34,564 nt of DNA from a virus, in the IMG/VR virus record IMGVR_UViG_3300044940_000069, positions 1 through 34,564 of that record. One strand, given 5' to 3'. Below are positions 13,949-21,494 of this stretch, piece by piece. The translations under genes were made by a program, and so were the position numbers. The first letter of the stretch is position 1; every line of letters starts with the position of its first letter. A model generated the notes under the pieces. The model made no database searches, was not told where the DNA came from, and saw only the letters and a list, made by a program, of their open reading frames with translations.

Positions 13949-14260
13949 ATGAACATCGAATCAATGACTTTGGCCGAACTTGAGGCGCTGGCATCTACTG
14001 TCCGCGCTCGGATCGAGGCGTTGCGCCGCGAGCAGGCCGCCGAGCTGCGGCGCGTCTTGGAGCAGAAGGCCAAGGAGGCCGGCCTCGACCTCCGCGTGCT
14101 GTTCGGCAAGCGCCGGGGGGCACGCGCTCAGACGTCGCTCCCAGCGCGCTATCGCGACCCGGCCGACCCGACGCGCACTTGGTGTGGCGTCGGCAAGCGG
14201 CCCCGATGGTATCGGGAGGCCATCGCCGCCGGCATTACGCCGGAGCAGATGGCCGTGTAA
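13949..14260 (+). CDS. H-NS-family nucleoid-associated protein
   Basis: This 103-residue protein has the two-domain form of H-NS proteins: an N-terminal oligomerisation helix (MTLAELEALAS...LRREQAAELRRVLEQ) and a C-terminal DNA-binding domain with RYRDPADPTRTWCGVGKRPRWY (about 67-88, quoted in part). The usual DNA-contacting loop is TW-x-G-(Q/R)-G-R-x-P; here it is TWCGVGKRP, with valine in place of the first basic or polar residue. It could silence host or phage DNA or form mixed complexes with host H-NS. ATG 13949 follows GGAG; ATG 13964 is an internal alternative. Family is clear, regulatory targets are not. Confidence 0.85.
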   Translation: MNIESMTLAELEALASTVRARIEALRREQAAELRRVLEQKAKEAGLDLRVLFGKRRGARAQTSLPARYRDPADPTRTWCGVGKRPRWYREAIAAGITPEQMAV

Positions 14261-14268
14261 GGTTCCGA

Positions 14269-14327
14269 TGGCCGACACGGGGTGCGCACCCCGGCGCGGT
14301 GCCGTCTCCCGCCGCGCACGTCGGCCA
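14269..14327 (+). ncRNA. Predicted three-way-junction RNA upstream of the replication initiator
   Basis: TGGCCGAC (14269-14276) pairs with GTCGGCCA (14320-14327), an 8-bp outer stem. Inside it lie two hairpins: CGGGGT-GCGC-ACCCCG (14278-14293) and GCGCGG/CCGCGC (14294-14299 with 14312-14317) around a 12-base loop. The helices are nearly contiguous, as in a compact folded RNA. The element sits in the 98-base gap between the H-NS-like gene and the initiator, ending about 20 bases before its ribosome-binding site. It could be a cis-regulatory RNA, or the inverted repeats could be DNA sites. It matches no known class that I recognise. Confidence 0.55.
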
Positions 14328-14358
14328 CCCTCTCCCAGGAGACGTAGGAGGCATCGCT

Positions 14359-15141
14359 ATGAGTTTCCAGGCAATGACTTGGGCCGTGGAGCAGGATCTC
14401 CCGGCCCGAGATAAGCTCGTCCTGCTGCTGCTCGCCAACTACGCCTCGTGCGAGGACGGCAGCTGCTATCCATCCCTTGACACACTCGCCCGCCAGTGCG
14501 GGATGGCGCGCTCCACCGTTAAGGAAGCGCTGGCATCCCTCGCCGAGGGTGGCCTAATCGAGATCCACCGCAGGGATGTTGGAGGTGTGTGCATGCCAAA
14601 CACATACCGCCTGCGCATGGATGTCGTCCCGGCTGATCATGTGGCCAGCCGCCAGCCGGCCGGGGGGGCCGCCAGCCGGCCTGGTAGGCCGCCAGCCGGC
14701 CGGGGGGTAGGCCGCCAGCCGGCCGGGGGTAGGCCGCCAGCCGGCCGGGGGGTAGGCCGCCAGCCGGCCCCTAACCAGTCAGTAGAACCTGTTACTGAAC
14801 CTGTCAATAAGAACCAGACAGGGGAATATATACCCGCGCGCATGCGCGCGCGCGCGGAGATTGCGCCGCCAGCTTGGCTGGATACCGAGACATGGCGCGC
14901 GTACCTGGAGTACCGACGTCAGGCACGCAAGCCGATGACCGAGCACGCGCAGCGACTCGCGCTCAAGCGGCTAGACGAGCTACGGGCGCAGGGCCACGAT
15001 CCGCGAGCGGTGATCGAGCAGAGCATCCTCAACGGCTGGCAGGGCCTGTTCCCCTTGCGTCAGGACAGGGGCGCGGCTGTAGACACCGCCGAGGCAGTGC
15101 GACGCGCAGCCGAGGCATTCGCTCGCGATGGGGGTGCGTGA
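14359..15141 (+). CDS. Replication initiator with winged-helix domain and internal origin
   Basis: This 260-residue protein resembles lambda O-like initiators. The N-terminus (MSFQAMTWAVEQDLPARDKL...) is a winged-helix (HTH_36-type) domain with CYPSLDTLARQCGMARSTV as the recognition segment. A low-complexity linker (about 99-140) is encoded by DNA iterons. The C-terminal segment (ETWRAYLEYRRQ; VIEQSILNGWQGLF) matches the end of phage replication proteins. ATG 14359 was chosen because GGAGG at 14347-14351 lies seven bases upstream; the frame is open further 5' but would run through the folded element. It should bind the iterons and open the nearby AT-rich stretch. It is coupled by TGATG to the next gene. 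Confidence 0.8.
   Translation: MSFQAMTWAVEQDLPARDKLVLLLLANYASCEDGSCYPSLDTLARQCGMARSTVKEALASLAEGGLIEIHRRDVGGVCMPNTYRLRMDVVPADHVASRQPAGGAASRPGRPPAGRGVGRQPAGGRPPAGRGVGRQPAPNQSVEPVTEPVNKNQTGEYIPARMRARAEIAPPAWLDTETWRAYLEYRRQARKPMTEHAQRLALKRLDELRAQGHDPRAVIEQSILNGWQGLFPLRQDRGAAVDTAEAVRRAAEAFARDGGA
14649..14769 (+). repeat. Six iterons, likely origin of replication
   Basis: The 13-mer CCGCCAGCCGGCC occurs six times: 14649, 14669, 14689, 14712, 14734 and 14757 (starts), all exact. Spacings are 20, 20, 23, 22 and 23 bp, about two helical turns, so all lie on roughly one face. The connecting bases are mainly GGGGGTAGG. The array is inside the initiator gene, as the lambda origin is inside O. Frame is kept through the array despite unequal spacers. 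Confidence 0.75.
14770..14831 (+). other. AT-rich stretch, likely DNA-unwinding element
   Basis: Immediately after the last iteron the sequence becomes AT-rich for about 60 bp, in contrast to the GC-rich surroundings. It contains the direct repeat GAACCTGT (two copies, near 14787 and 14799) and ends in GGGAATATATACCC. This position relative to the iterons is that of an origin unwinding element. The function is inferred. Confidence 0.5.
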
Positions 15142-15920
15142 TGATCGACGACGCCGATACCCGCAAGACCTTCGCCGCGATGCTCTCCGCCGTGATGGTC
15201 GGCATCTACGGACGGCCACCGCTAGACGTCGCAGCCACTCGCATGTGGTTTTTGGCGCTCCAGCGCTACGAGTTAGGGGCAATCCGCGACGCGCTCTCAC
15301 GTCACGTCGCAGACCCGGCATCCGGCCAGTACCCACCCAGACCCGCCGACATCGTGCGGCAGATCGATGGGGCACCAGACACTGCCGCCTCGCTCGCGTG
15401 GAGCGATGTCTGCCGGGCGATGCGCCTGGTAGGTGCCTACGCATCCGTCGTCTTCGCGGACGCGGCCATCCATGCCGCGATCACGGACCTGGGCGGATGG
15501 CCAGCGCTCTGCCACACGCCGGATGACGAGCTGCCGTTCGTCCAGCGCCGGTTTATGGCCGCCTATCAGGCTCACCGGACCAGCGGCGTGGGTGAGTATC
15601 CAGCCGTCCTAGCCGGCATCCACGCGCAGCAGCAGCGCGCACTCGGCTACTCCGAACACGTTCAGCCACCGCGGCTGGTCGGCGATGAGGCTGCGTGCCG
15701 GCGGGTGCTTGCAGGCGGGACGGATGGACTGCAGCTCGGCACGCGCCAGCTAGGCCAAGAGACCCTCGCGACTGCCGTAGAGGGCGTACAAGCGATTCTG
15801 GGCGCATCGGGTGGGGGGTCGCTACTACCCTACAGGCCCGATGCTTCCGCGCGCTCCACGGCCCGCGCAGGCGGCGTGGAGGGCATTTCGCACGTCGATC
15901 CCAGATCGGACCATGCGTGA
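15141..15920 (+). CDS. DUF6475-like replication-module protein
   Basis: This 259-residue protein follows the initiator with a TGATG overlap. It resembles the phage family DUF6475. Visible segments are FAAMLSAVMVGIYGRPPLDVA, the conserved YPPRPADIVRQIDG, and VGAYASVVFADAAIHAAITDLGGWPAL, followed by a VGEYPAVLAGI and LVGDEA pattern. Its position after an O-like initiator is where helicase loaders or G39P-like adaptors are encoded, so a helicase-recruiting role is plausible. No P-loop is visible, unlike DnaC-type loaders. The last 60 residues are low complexity. Confidence 0.65.
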   Translation: MIDDADTRKTFAAMLSAVMVGIYGRPPLDVAATRMWFLALQRYELGAIRDALSRHVADPASGQYPPRPADIVRQIDGAPDTAASLAWSDVCRAMRLVGAYASVVFADAAIHAAITDLGGWPALCHTPDDELPFVQRRFMAAYQAHRTSGVGEYPAVLAGIHAQQQRALGYSEHVQPPRLVGDEAACRRVLAGGTDGLQLGTRQLGQETLATAVEGVQAILGASGGGSLLPYRPDASARSTARAGGVEGISHVDPRSDHA

Positions 15921-15943
15921 GCAGGCGGCGATCCATAGAGCGG

Positions 15944-15952
15944 TGCTATACT
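15944..15952 (+). promoter_or_regulatory. Extended -10 promoter of the secreted-protein gene
   Basis: TGCTATACT (TATACT at 15947-15952) is a strong extended -10 element 24 bases before ATG 15977, in the 56-base gap after the replication genes. No -35 is apparent, as expected for some extended -10 promoters. The context CGGTGCTAT repeats that near 1784. Confidence 0.55.
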
Positions 15953-15976
15953 GGCCTCACCAAGCAGGAGGCCAGC

Positions 15977-16393
15977 ATGATCCGTACCATCATCGCCACC
16001 ATCGCAGCCGCCGCGCTATCCACCGGCGCGGCGGCCCAGACCATCGACCGCGTCAAGCCCGAGCGAGCTCCAGCCAGCCTCGCTGGAGCCTACGCCGACC
16101 CGCTTCAGCCCTCGCGCTTCTGCGTCGCTGAGAGCGGGATCTGGGGCGTCTTCCAGCAGACTCTGGTGGTATGCTCACCAGGCGGCCCAGTGCTCGGGCT
16201 AGCCTTCATCGCGCCAGCGCCGGCAGAGGGCCAGCACTACATGCTGTACCGGCCACAGGCAGCAGCAGGTCAAGCGGCGTGGGTGGTCGAGACAGCAGTC
16301 ACGATCACGAGCATCCAGCCCACCGAAATCCGCGTGCGATTCGGCACGCCAGGCGCGCAAACGCCGGAGTATCGGCTCGTGAGGGTAAACTGA
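15977..16393 (+). CDS. Secreted or periplasmic protein, possible moron
   Basis: This 138-residue protein has a clear Sec signal peptide (MIRTIIATIAAAALSTGAAAQ, shown in part; likely cut after AAA). The mature part is about 118 residues, beta-rich, with two cysteines and an aromatic core (WGVFQQTLVVCSPGG; HYMLYRPQA). I do not recognise the family. It has its own promoter, a GGAGG site and a downstream terminator, the usual signs of a moron expressed independently. A role at the envelope such as superinfection exclusion or host modification is only a guess. Confidence 0.7.
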   Translation: MIRTIIATIAAAALSTGAAAQTIDRVKPERAPASLAGAYADPLQPSRFCVAESGIWGVFQQTLVVCSPGGPVLGLAFIAPAPAEGQHYMLYRPQAAAGQAAWVVETAVTITSIQPTEIRVRFGTPGAQTPEYRLVRVN

Positions 16394-16415
16394 CGGGGAG
16401 GGGGTGGTCGAAAGT

Positions 16416-16456
16416 CGCGGCGTTACGATGTGTTACTTCGGCCCGCGCCTTTTTTT
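16416..16456 (+). terminator. Probable intrinsic terminator after the secreted-protein gene
   Basis: CGCGG (16416-16420) pairs with CCGCG (16443-16447), extended inward by two pairs across a bulge, and is followed by a run of seven T (16450-16456). The stem is short with a long loop, but the T-run is the longest in the window and the position after 16393 fits. It would separate the secreted-protein gene from the packaging operon. Confidence 0.5.
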
Positions 16457-16486
16457 CGCCAAAATTGGCCCTTTCTGGGAGGTAGC

Positions 16487-16891
16487 ATGGCAGACGCCCA
16501 CACGTCGGCAATCATCACGCTAGGTGGCGACTACGTACCTGAGCCGCCGAGCGACTGGCCTGAAGGCCGCAAGGCTCGCTACAGGGCTATCGTCGCCAGC
16601 CACCCGGCTGGATGGTGGACCGAGGCGAGCGAGCCGTTGCTGCAGGAGTACGTCCAGGCGCTCGAGATGGCGAGGCAGCTTCAGCGCCAGCTAGATCAGC
16701 TCAACGCGGATGAGGCGGACTGGGCCGCGATGCGTGAGATCCTGACGGCTCGCGATCGCGAGGTGAAGCGCGCGATCCAGCTTGCGAGGGCCATGCGTTT
16801 GGCGCAGCAGACGGTAGCTCCGACTGCCGCTGCCGCCGTGCTGCAGCGCGGCGAGATGCGCGACGCGCCGTGGGATCAGTGGGATGCGTGA
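16487..16891 (+). CDS. Small terminase subunit (TerS)
   Basis: This 134-residue protein begins just after a terminator and ends as TGATG into the large terminase. The N-terminal half (PPSDWPEGRKARYRAIVASHPAGW) and the following helices (LLQEYVQALEMARQLQRQLDQL) have the length and helical content of HK97-group small terminases, which recognise packaging sites and feed DNA to TerL. ATG 16487 follows GGAGG. No sequence motif proves the function, so the call leans on the neighbour and size. A packaging site could lie in the 16394-16486 gap. Confidence 0.7.
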   Translation: MADAHTSAIITLGGDYVPEPPSDWPEGRKARYRAIVASHPAGWWTEASEPLLQEYVQALEMARQLQRQLDQLNADEADWAAMREILTARDREVKRAIQLARAMRLAQQTVAPTAAAAVLQRGEMRDAPWDQWDA

Positions 16892-18432
16892 TGACCCGCT
16901 CCGAGCGCAACGCGGCGTGGATCGAGCGACACTGCGTAGTGCCGGATGGTCGGTACGGCGGGCAGCTTGTCCGCTTGACACCGCATCAGCGCGAGTGGCT
17001 GCGGATGATCTACGATTCGCCGACGCGGCGGTTCATTCTGTCGATGGCTCGCAAGAATGCCAAGACCGCTTTTTCGGCGTTCTTGCTGTTGCTGCACCTC
17101 GTTGGGCCCGAATCGAAGCGAAACAGTGAGCTATATTCCGTTGCGATGAGCCGCGCGCAGGCGGCGATCATATTCCGCTATGCCTGCAAGATCATTCGCG
17201 GATCGCCGACGCTCAGGAAGTACATTCGCATTCGGGAAACGGCAAAGGAACTGTATTGCGAGGCGCGTGGGACGCTATATCGGGCATTATCGTCCGAAAG
17301 CAAGACCGCCTATGGCCTCAATCCGGCCCTGGTCATTCACGACGAACTCGGGCAGGTGCGTGGCCCGCGCCATGAGCTGTACGAGGCGATGGAGACCGCC
17401 TGTCAGGCGCAAGAAAATCCGCTGTCCATAATCATCTCGACGCAGGCTCGCACGGATGGCGACCTACTGTCTCTGCTGATTGACTCCGCTCTACGCGGTG
17501 ATGATCCCAGAACAAAGGTGGCGCTTTACGCTGCGCCGGAGGATGCGGACCCGTTCTCCGACGAGGCGATTGCGGCGGCAAACCCGCATATGCGGGTTTT
17601 CATGAATGTCGAGGAACTTCGCGCAATGGCAGAGGATGCAAAAAGAATGCCATCGCGCGAGAACGAGTATCGAAATCTGGTGCTGAATCAGCGCGTCAAC
17701 TTCCATTCACCGCTGGTTTCGCGCGCCGTGTGGAATGCCTGCTCCGATCCGCCAGACGAGGACGTTTTTGCTCGCGCCCCGGTATATCTCGGGGTGGACC
17801 TTTCGTCGCGCCTGGACCTGACCGCGCTGGCTATGGCAGCTCGAGATGGCGACGGCGTGTGGCACGTGCGCACGGAGTATTGGACGCCCGCCGCCACAAT
17901 TGAGGAGCGCGCGCGACGCGACAAGGCTCCGTATGACCTCTGGGTCAGCCAGGGCTACATCACGGCGACGCCAGGCAGCTCTGTCGAGTATGCTATGGTC
18001 GCCGAGCGCATCGCCGAGCTGTGCGATCAGTACGACGTCCGCATCATCGCGTGTGACCGATGGCGGATGGACGAGCTTCAGGCGCTGGGGAATACTCTTG
18101 GGTTTGCCGGAGTGATGAAGCCATTCGGGCAGGGTTATCGGGACATGACGCCGGCGCTTGAGTACGTCGAGGCGTGCCTGCTCGAGCACAAGGTAAGACA
18201 TGGCGGGCATCCGGTATTGCGCATGTGCGCCGCAAACGCTACCGTGGTGACGAATGTCACTGGTCAACGCAAGCTGGACAAACTCAAGGCGTCTGGCCGC
18301 ATTGATGGTATGCTCGCGCTGGTGATGGCGATGCAGGTCGGCGTGACCGACATGGGTCGAGAGGTATTCCGGGCCGATGACTACATCGACATCGACGTTC
18401 CTGCGCGCGACGGAGGGCGGACGTGGCACTAG
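16891..18432 (+). CDS. Large terminase subunit (TerL), HK97-type
   Basis: This 513-residue ATPase and nuclease packages the genome. The N-terminal ATPase has a Walker A of the form MARKNAKT (52-59; an alanine variant of the usual RKNGKT) and Walker B LVIHDE (147-152). The RNase H-like nuclease shows acidic residues in GVDLS (D303), CDRW (D389) and the IDGM segment (D472). The family matches the Terminase_1 group seen in HK97, which cuts at cohesive ends, so cos packaging is expected. It starts at ATG 16891 overlapping TerS and overlaps the portal gene by ten bases. Confidence 0.95.
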   Translation: MTRSERNAAWIERHCVVPDGRYGGQLVRLTPHQREWLRMIYDSPTRRFILSMARKNAKTAFSAFLLLLHLVGPESKRNSELYSVAMSRAQAAIIFRYACKIIRGSPTLRKYIRIRETAKELYCEARGTLYRALSSESKTAYGLNPALVIHDELGQVRGPRHELYEAMETACQAQENPLSIIISTQARTDGDLLSLLIDSALRGDDPRTKVALYAAPEDADPFSDEAIAAANPHMRVFMNVEELRAMAEDAKRMPSRENEYRNLVLNQRVNFHSPLVSRAVWNACSDPPDEDVFARAPVYLGVDLSSRLDLTALAMAARDGDGVWHVRTEYWTPAATIEERARRDKAPYDLWVSQGYITATPGSSVEYAMVAERIAELCDQYDVRIIACDRWRMDELQALGNTLGFAGVMKPFGQGYRDMTPALEYVEACLLEHKVRHGGHPVLRMCAANATVVTNVTGQRKLDKLKASGRIDGMLALVMAMQVGVTDMGREVFRADDYIDIDVPARDGGRTWH

Positions 18433-19631
18433 ACTTGTGGCACAGGCTGGGGCGGTGGTTTGGCGGCGGCGGCCCGCGCGTGGTGCAAGGGCCGCAGCGC
18501 GGCGAGCCTGCCGGCCTAGTCGCTCCGCTGGCCCAGGCCGTAACCTGGGATACCGCGATGCAGGTATCCGCGTGGTGGGCGTGCGTGCGGCTGCTTACGG
18601 AGACCTGCGCCACCTTGCCGCTGAGGCTGCTGGATCTGCGCGGCGGGTATCCGCGCAGGGACGACGACGATCCGGCGATTCGGTTGCTGCGCAATAAGCC
18701 AAACGCTATTCACGACCGAATCCAATTCTTCGAGATTCTGTTTCTGAACCTCGTAACCAACGGGAATGCTTACGCTCGCGTATATCGACGCGAGGACGGA
18801 AGCGTATATTCTTTGGTGCCGATGCTTGCTGCGCAAACCGAGCCTGAACTGGTCGGGAATACCTTGCGATACCGGTGGAGCGATGGCGTCAATGTCGCAT
18901 ATCTGGCGCAAGAATCTGTTATGCACGTAAAGCTGTTTGGCAACGGTATTGTAGGGCTTTCGCCGCTGGCTTATGCTGCGCATGCGCTTGGTATTGCGCA
19001 GGCCGAAGCGCGGCAAGTATCCAACGTTTACCGAAAAGGTATGCGCCCAGCTGGCGTGCTAATGGTCGATGCGAAGCTCGACAAAGAGCAGCGAAAGCAA
19101 ATCCGTGAATCGTTTCGTGACCTAGTCGAGGAAAATGACGGAAACGAGCTTGTGGTGCTCGATCGGTTCATGAAATACGAGGCCACTTCGCTTTCGCCAG
19201 CCGACGCCGAACTGCTGCAATCGCGGCGCTTTTCAGTGCAGGATATTGCGAGGTTTCACGGGATCAACTCGATTTTCATCAATGACGGCTCGCAATCTAC
19301 TACGTGGGGAAGCGGTATTGAGCAGCTAATGGACGGGGCATATAAGCTCACGTTCCGGCCGTTATTGGAGCGCATGGAGCTGGCGCTGAAACTCGCAATG
19401 TTTCCGCCGGAAAGGTGGGACGAGGTGGAGTTCCGGTTTGACTTCGACGAGATCACGCGCATGAATCCCATGCAGCGCGCCCAGACCGCGCGCGAGCAGA
19501 TCCACTCGGGGCAGCGCACCCCGAATGAAGTGCGAGCGCTTGACGGCTTTCCCCCGTTGCCGGGTGGTGATACACTCATGATCCAGAGCGCCACACGGCC
19601 TATTACCGAGGCGCAGGAGGCTACGATATGA
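18423..19631 (+). CDS. HK97-type portal protein
   Basis: This 402-residue portal would form the dodecameric DNA channel at the capsid vertex. The segments SAWWACVRLLTETCATLPL, NLVTNGNAYARVYR and VYRKGMRPAGVLMVD, with the late FDFDEITRMNPMQRAQTAREQIHSG, are typical of the HK97 portal family. GTG 18423 follows a GGAGG site. It overlaps TerL upstream and the protease downstream (ATGA). Confidence 0.95.
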   Translation: MALDLWHRLGRWFGGGGPRVVQGPQRGEPAGLVAPLAQAVTWDTAMQVSAWWACVRLLTETCATLPLRLLDLRGGYPRRDDDDPAIRLLRNKPNAIHDRIQFFEILFLNLVTNGNAYARVYRREDGSVYSLVPMLAAQTEPELVGNTLRYRWSDGVNVAYLAQESVMHVKLFGNGIVGLSPLAYAAHALGIAQAEARQVSNVYRKGMRPAGVLMVDAKLDKEQRKQIRESFRDLVEENDGNELVVLDRFMKYEATSLSPADAELLQSRRFSVQDIARFHGINSIFINDGSQSTTWGSGIEQLMDGAYKLTFRPLLERMELALKLAMFPPERWDEVEFRFDFDEITRMNPMQRAQTAREQIHSGQRTPNEVRALDGFPPLPGGDTLMIQSATRPITEAQEATI

Positions 19632-20299
19632 AGCGATATACGTCGGCACCTATTGCGCGCGACGACGCAAAGTTCAAGTTCGTCATGGCGGAAAACACGG
19701 TCCGAATCAGCGGCTACGCCAGCGTGTTCGGCGTGTTAGACGCGCACGGCGATATTGTGGACCGTGGCGCTTTCGCTGGGTGGCTGGCGACCGGCCAGAA
19801 AATCCCGCTGCGTTACGAGCACCAGCTACCCAATATAGGGCTGGTGACGTATGCGGAGGAGGACGACTACGGTTTGCGCTTCGAGGCCGAGCTGACGCCG
19901 GGGCATTCTGTGGCGGCGGATGTCGCTGCCGAGCTGCGGCATGGCACGGTAACTGGCGTGAGCTTTGGGGCGTTCTGGGATCGCAAGTCAGTGCGCGAGG
20001 CTCCGGATGGGCGCCACTTGACCGCCATCGAGCCGTTCGAGATCAGTCTGACGTCGACGCCTGCCAATAAAGCGGCGCGAATCGCGGACGTGAAGTCCGC
20101 GCTGGAAGAGGCCGAGAGCCTCGCAGAGATTGAGGCGGTGCTGCGTGATGCTGGCACCTTTTCGCGAGCGGAGGCCACGGCGCTGGTCTCCAAGATCCGT
20201 ACCATCGTTCGCGGCGAGCGCGTCACGAAGGCGGAAACGCAGGAAATCATCGCGGCGATCAATGCCGCATTCGATAGATATCTGAGGAGTTCGCCATGA
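19628..20299 (+). CDS. HK97-type prohead protease
   Basis: This 223-residue serine protease (U35 family) would cut capsid and scaffold during head maturation. The conserved pair is H65 in LRYEHQ and S112 in TGVSFGAF, followed by FEISLTSTPAN. The length suits the family. The last 70 residues are charged helices that may target the prohead. It overlaps portal and capsid genes as ATGA. Confidence 0.92.
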   Translation: MKRYTSAPIARDDAKFKFVMAENTVRISGYASVFGVLDAHGDIVDRGAFAGWLATGQKIPLRYEHQLPNIGLVTYAEEDDYGLRFEAELTPGHSVAADVAAELRHGTVTGVSFGAFWDRKSVREAPDGRHLTAIEPFEISLTSTPANKAARIADVKSALEEAESLAEIEAVLRDAGTFSRAEATALVSKIRTIVRGERVTKAETQEIIAAINAAFDRYLRSSP

Positions 20300-21480
20300 G
20301 CGAGGAAATCACGAAGACCATCGCCGATGGTCTTGAGCGCATCAGTGCGCAGTTCAAGTCGGCTATTGAAAAGCTCGAGGGGCAAGTGCAGGAAAATGGC
20401 ACAGCCTCGAAGGAAATCCGCGCTGAGGTCCATGCGCTGGCCGAGCAGTACAAATCGCTGCGCGCCCAGATGACGGAGATCGAAAAGCGCGGCGCGCATT
20501 ATGCAGCCGGCGCGGATATGCCGATGTCCTGGGGGCAGCAGTTTGTCGGTTCCGAGCAGTACAAGGCCGCTGCGAGCGATCCGAACTTTCGCGGCCGCGT
20601 CGCGGTCGGTGTGCGCGGGTCGGCGCTTTTCAAGGCCACCGTGACGAGCACCGGCAATACGGTATTGCCTGATCAGAGGCAAGGCGTTATTCCCGGATCG
20701 GTGTATCCGAAGACCGTACGCGAGCTGATTCCGGTCGTGCCGGTGTCGTCAAATAGTATCGAGACCATTCGGGAATCGAGCTGGACGAACAACGCGGCAG
20801 AGCAGAACGAGGCCCTCACTGGCGGACTGCCTGGCGCGAAACCTGAGAGCACGATCAGCTTCGAGTCCGTGGCTGTGACGATCCGCACCGTGGCTCACCA
20901 TATCGCTGTGTCGAGCCAGCTGATCAGCGACTCGGCAGCCATCGCAGCCTACATCGACATGCGGCTGCGGGACGGCTTGGCTGACAGAATCGAGCAGCAG
21001 ATTATTGCCGGCAACGGCACCGCGCCAAATCTCGCTGGCCTGGAAACTCAAGCGGGCGTTGCGTTGACCGACGTTAACGACTCGATTATCGACACGGCCA
21101 ATCTGGCCATCTGGACGCTGTGGCAGAACGGGTTCGCGGCAGATGCGATCATCGTCAATCCGCTGGACTGGTCGGCTGTCGAAAGACTGCGTGAAGGCGC
21201 GAACACCGGCATGTACTTGTTTGGCCCGCCTGGTACCGTCGCAGGTCCGCAGCTCTTTAGGGTGCCGGTTATCCCCTCGCGGTGGGTCACGCAGGGCGAG
21301 ATGGGCGTCTGCGCGCTCCGGCAGGCGGTTGTGTTGTTTGACAGGCAAGCGGCCAGCGTCGAGATGGGCTACGTCAATGACGACTTTGTGCGCAATCGCA
21401 TCACGATCCGCGCAGAGGAGCGTCTGGCGCTGTCTGTCGACCGGCCGCAGGGCATTGCCTGGGGCACCTGGAACACCTAA
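20296..21480 (+). CDS. Major capsid protein, HK97 fold
   Basis: This 394-residue protein has an N-terminal coiled-coil delta domain of about 100 residues acting as internal scaffold, presumably removed by the protease. The HK97-fold core follows: TLPD-like VLPDQRQGVIP, then ISFESVAVTIRTVAHHIAVSSQLISDSAAIAAYI (quoted in parts) and IVNPLDWSAVERLRE. The C-terminal FVRNRITIRAEERLALSVDRPQ is the typical end. It starts at ATG 20296 overlapping the protease. There is no separate scaffold gene, as expected when the delta domain serves that role. Confidence 0.95.
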   Translation: MSEEITKTIADGLERISAQFKSAIEKLEGQVQENGTASKEIRAEVHALAEQYKSLRAQMTEIEKRGAHYAAGADMPMSWGQQFVGSEQYKAAASDPNFRGRVAVGVRGSALFKATVTSTGNTVLPDQRQGVIPGSVYPKTVRELIPVVPVSSNSIETIRESSWTNNAAEQNEALTGGLPGAKPESTISFESVAVTIRTVAHHIAVSSQLISDSAAIAAYIDMRLRDGLADRIEQQIIAGNGTAPNLAGLETQAGVALTDVNDSIIDTANLAIWTLWQNGFAADAIIVNPLDWSAVERLREGANTGMYLFGPPGTVAGPQLFRVPVIPSRWVTQGEMGVCALRQAVVLFDRQAASVEMGYVNDDFVRNRITIRAEERLALSVDRPQGIAWGTWNT

Positions 21481-21494
21481 CGGGTGATCCGGTG

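Noticed and set aside
14269-14327. Possible hammerhead ribozyme
   Set aside because: The three-way junction lacks the CUGANGA and GAAA core segments.
14179-14358. 5' extension of the initiator gene
   Set aside because: The frame is open, but it runs through the folded RNA element and lacks a good ribosome site, whereas ATG 14359 has GGAGG and begins the usual MSFQAM motif.
17707-18429. 240-codon minus-strand frame opposite TerL
   Set aside because: It mirrors the conserved terminase nuclease domain and shows no recognisable product.
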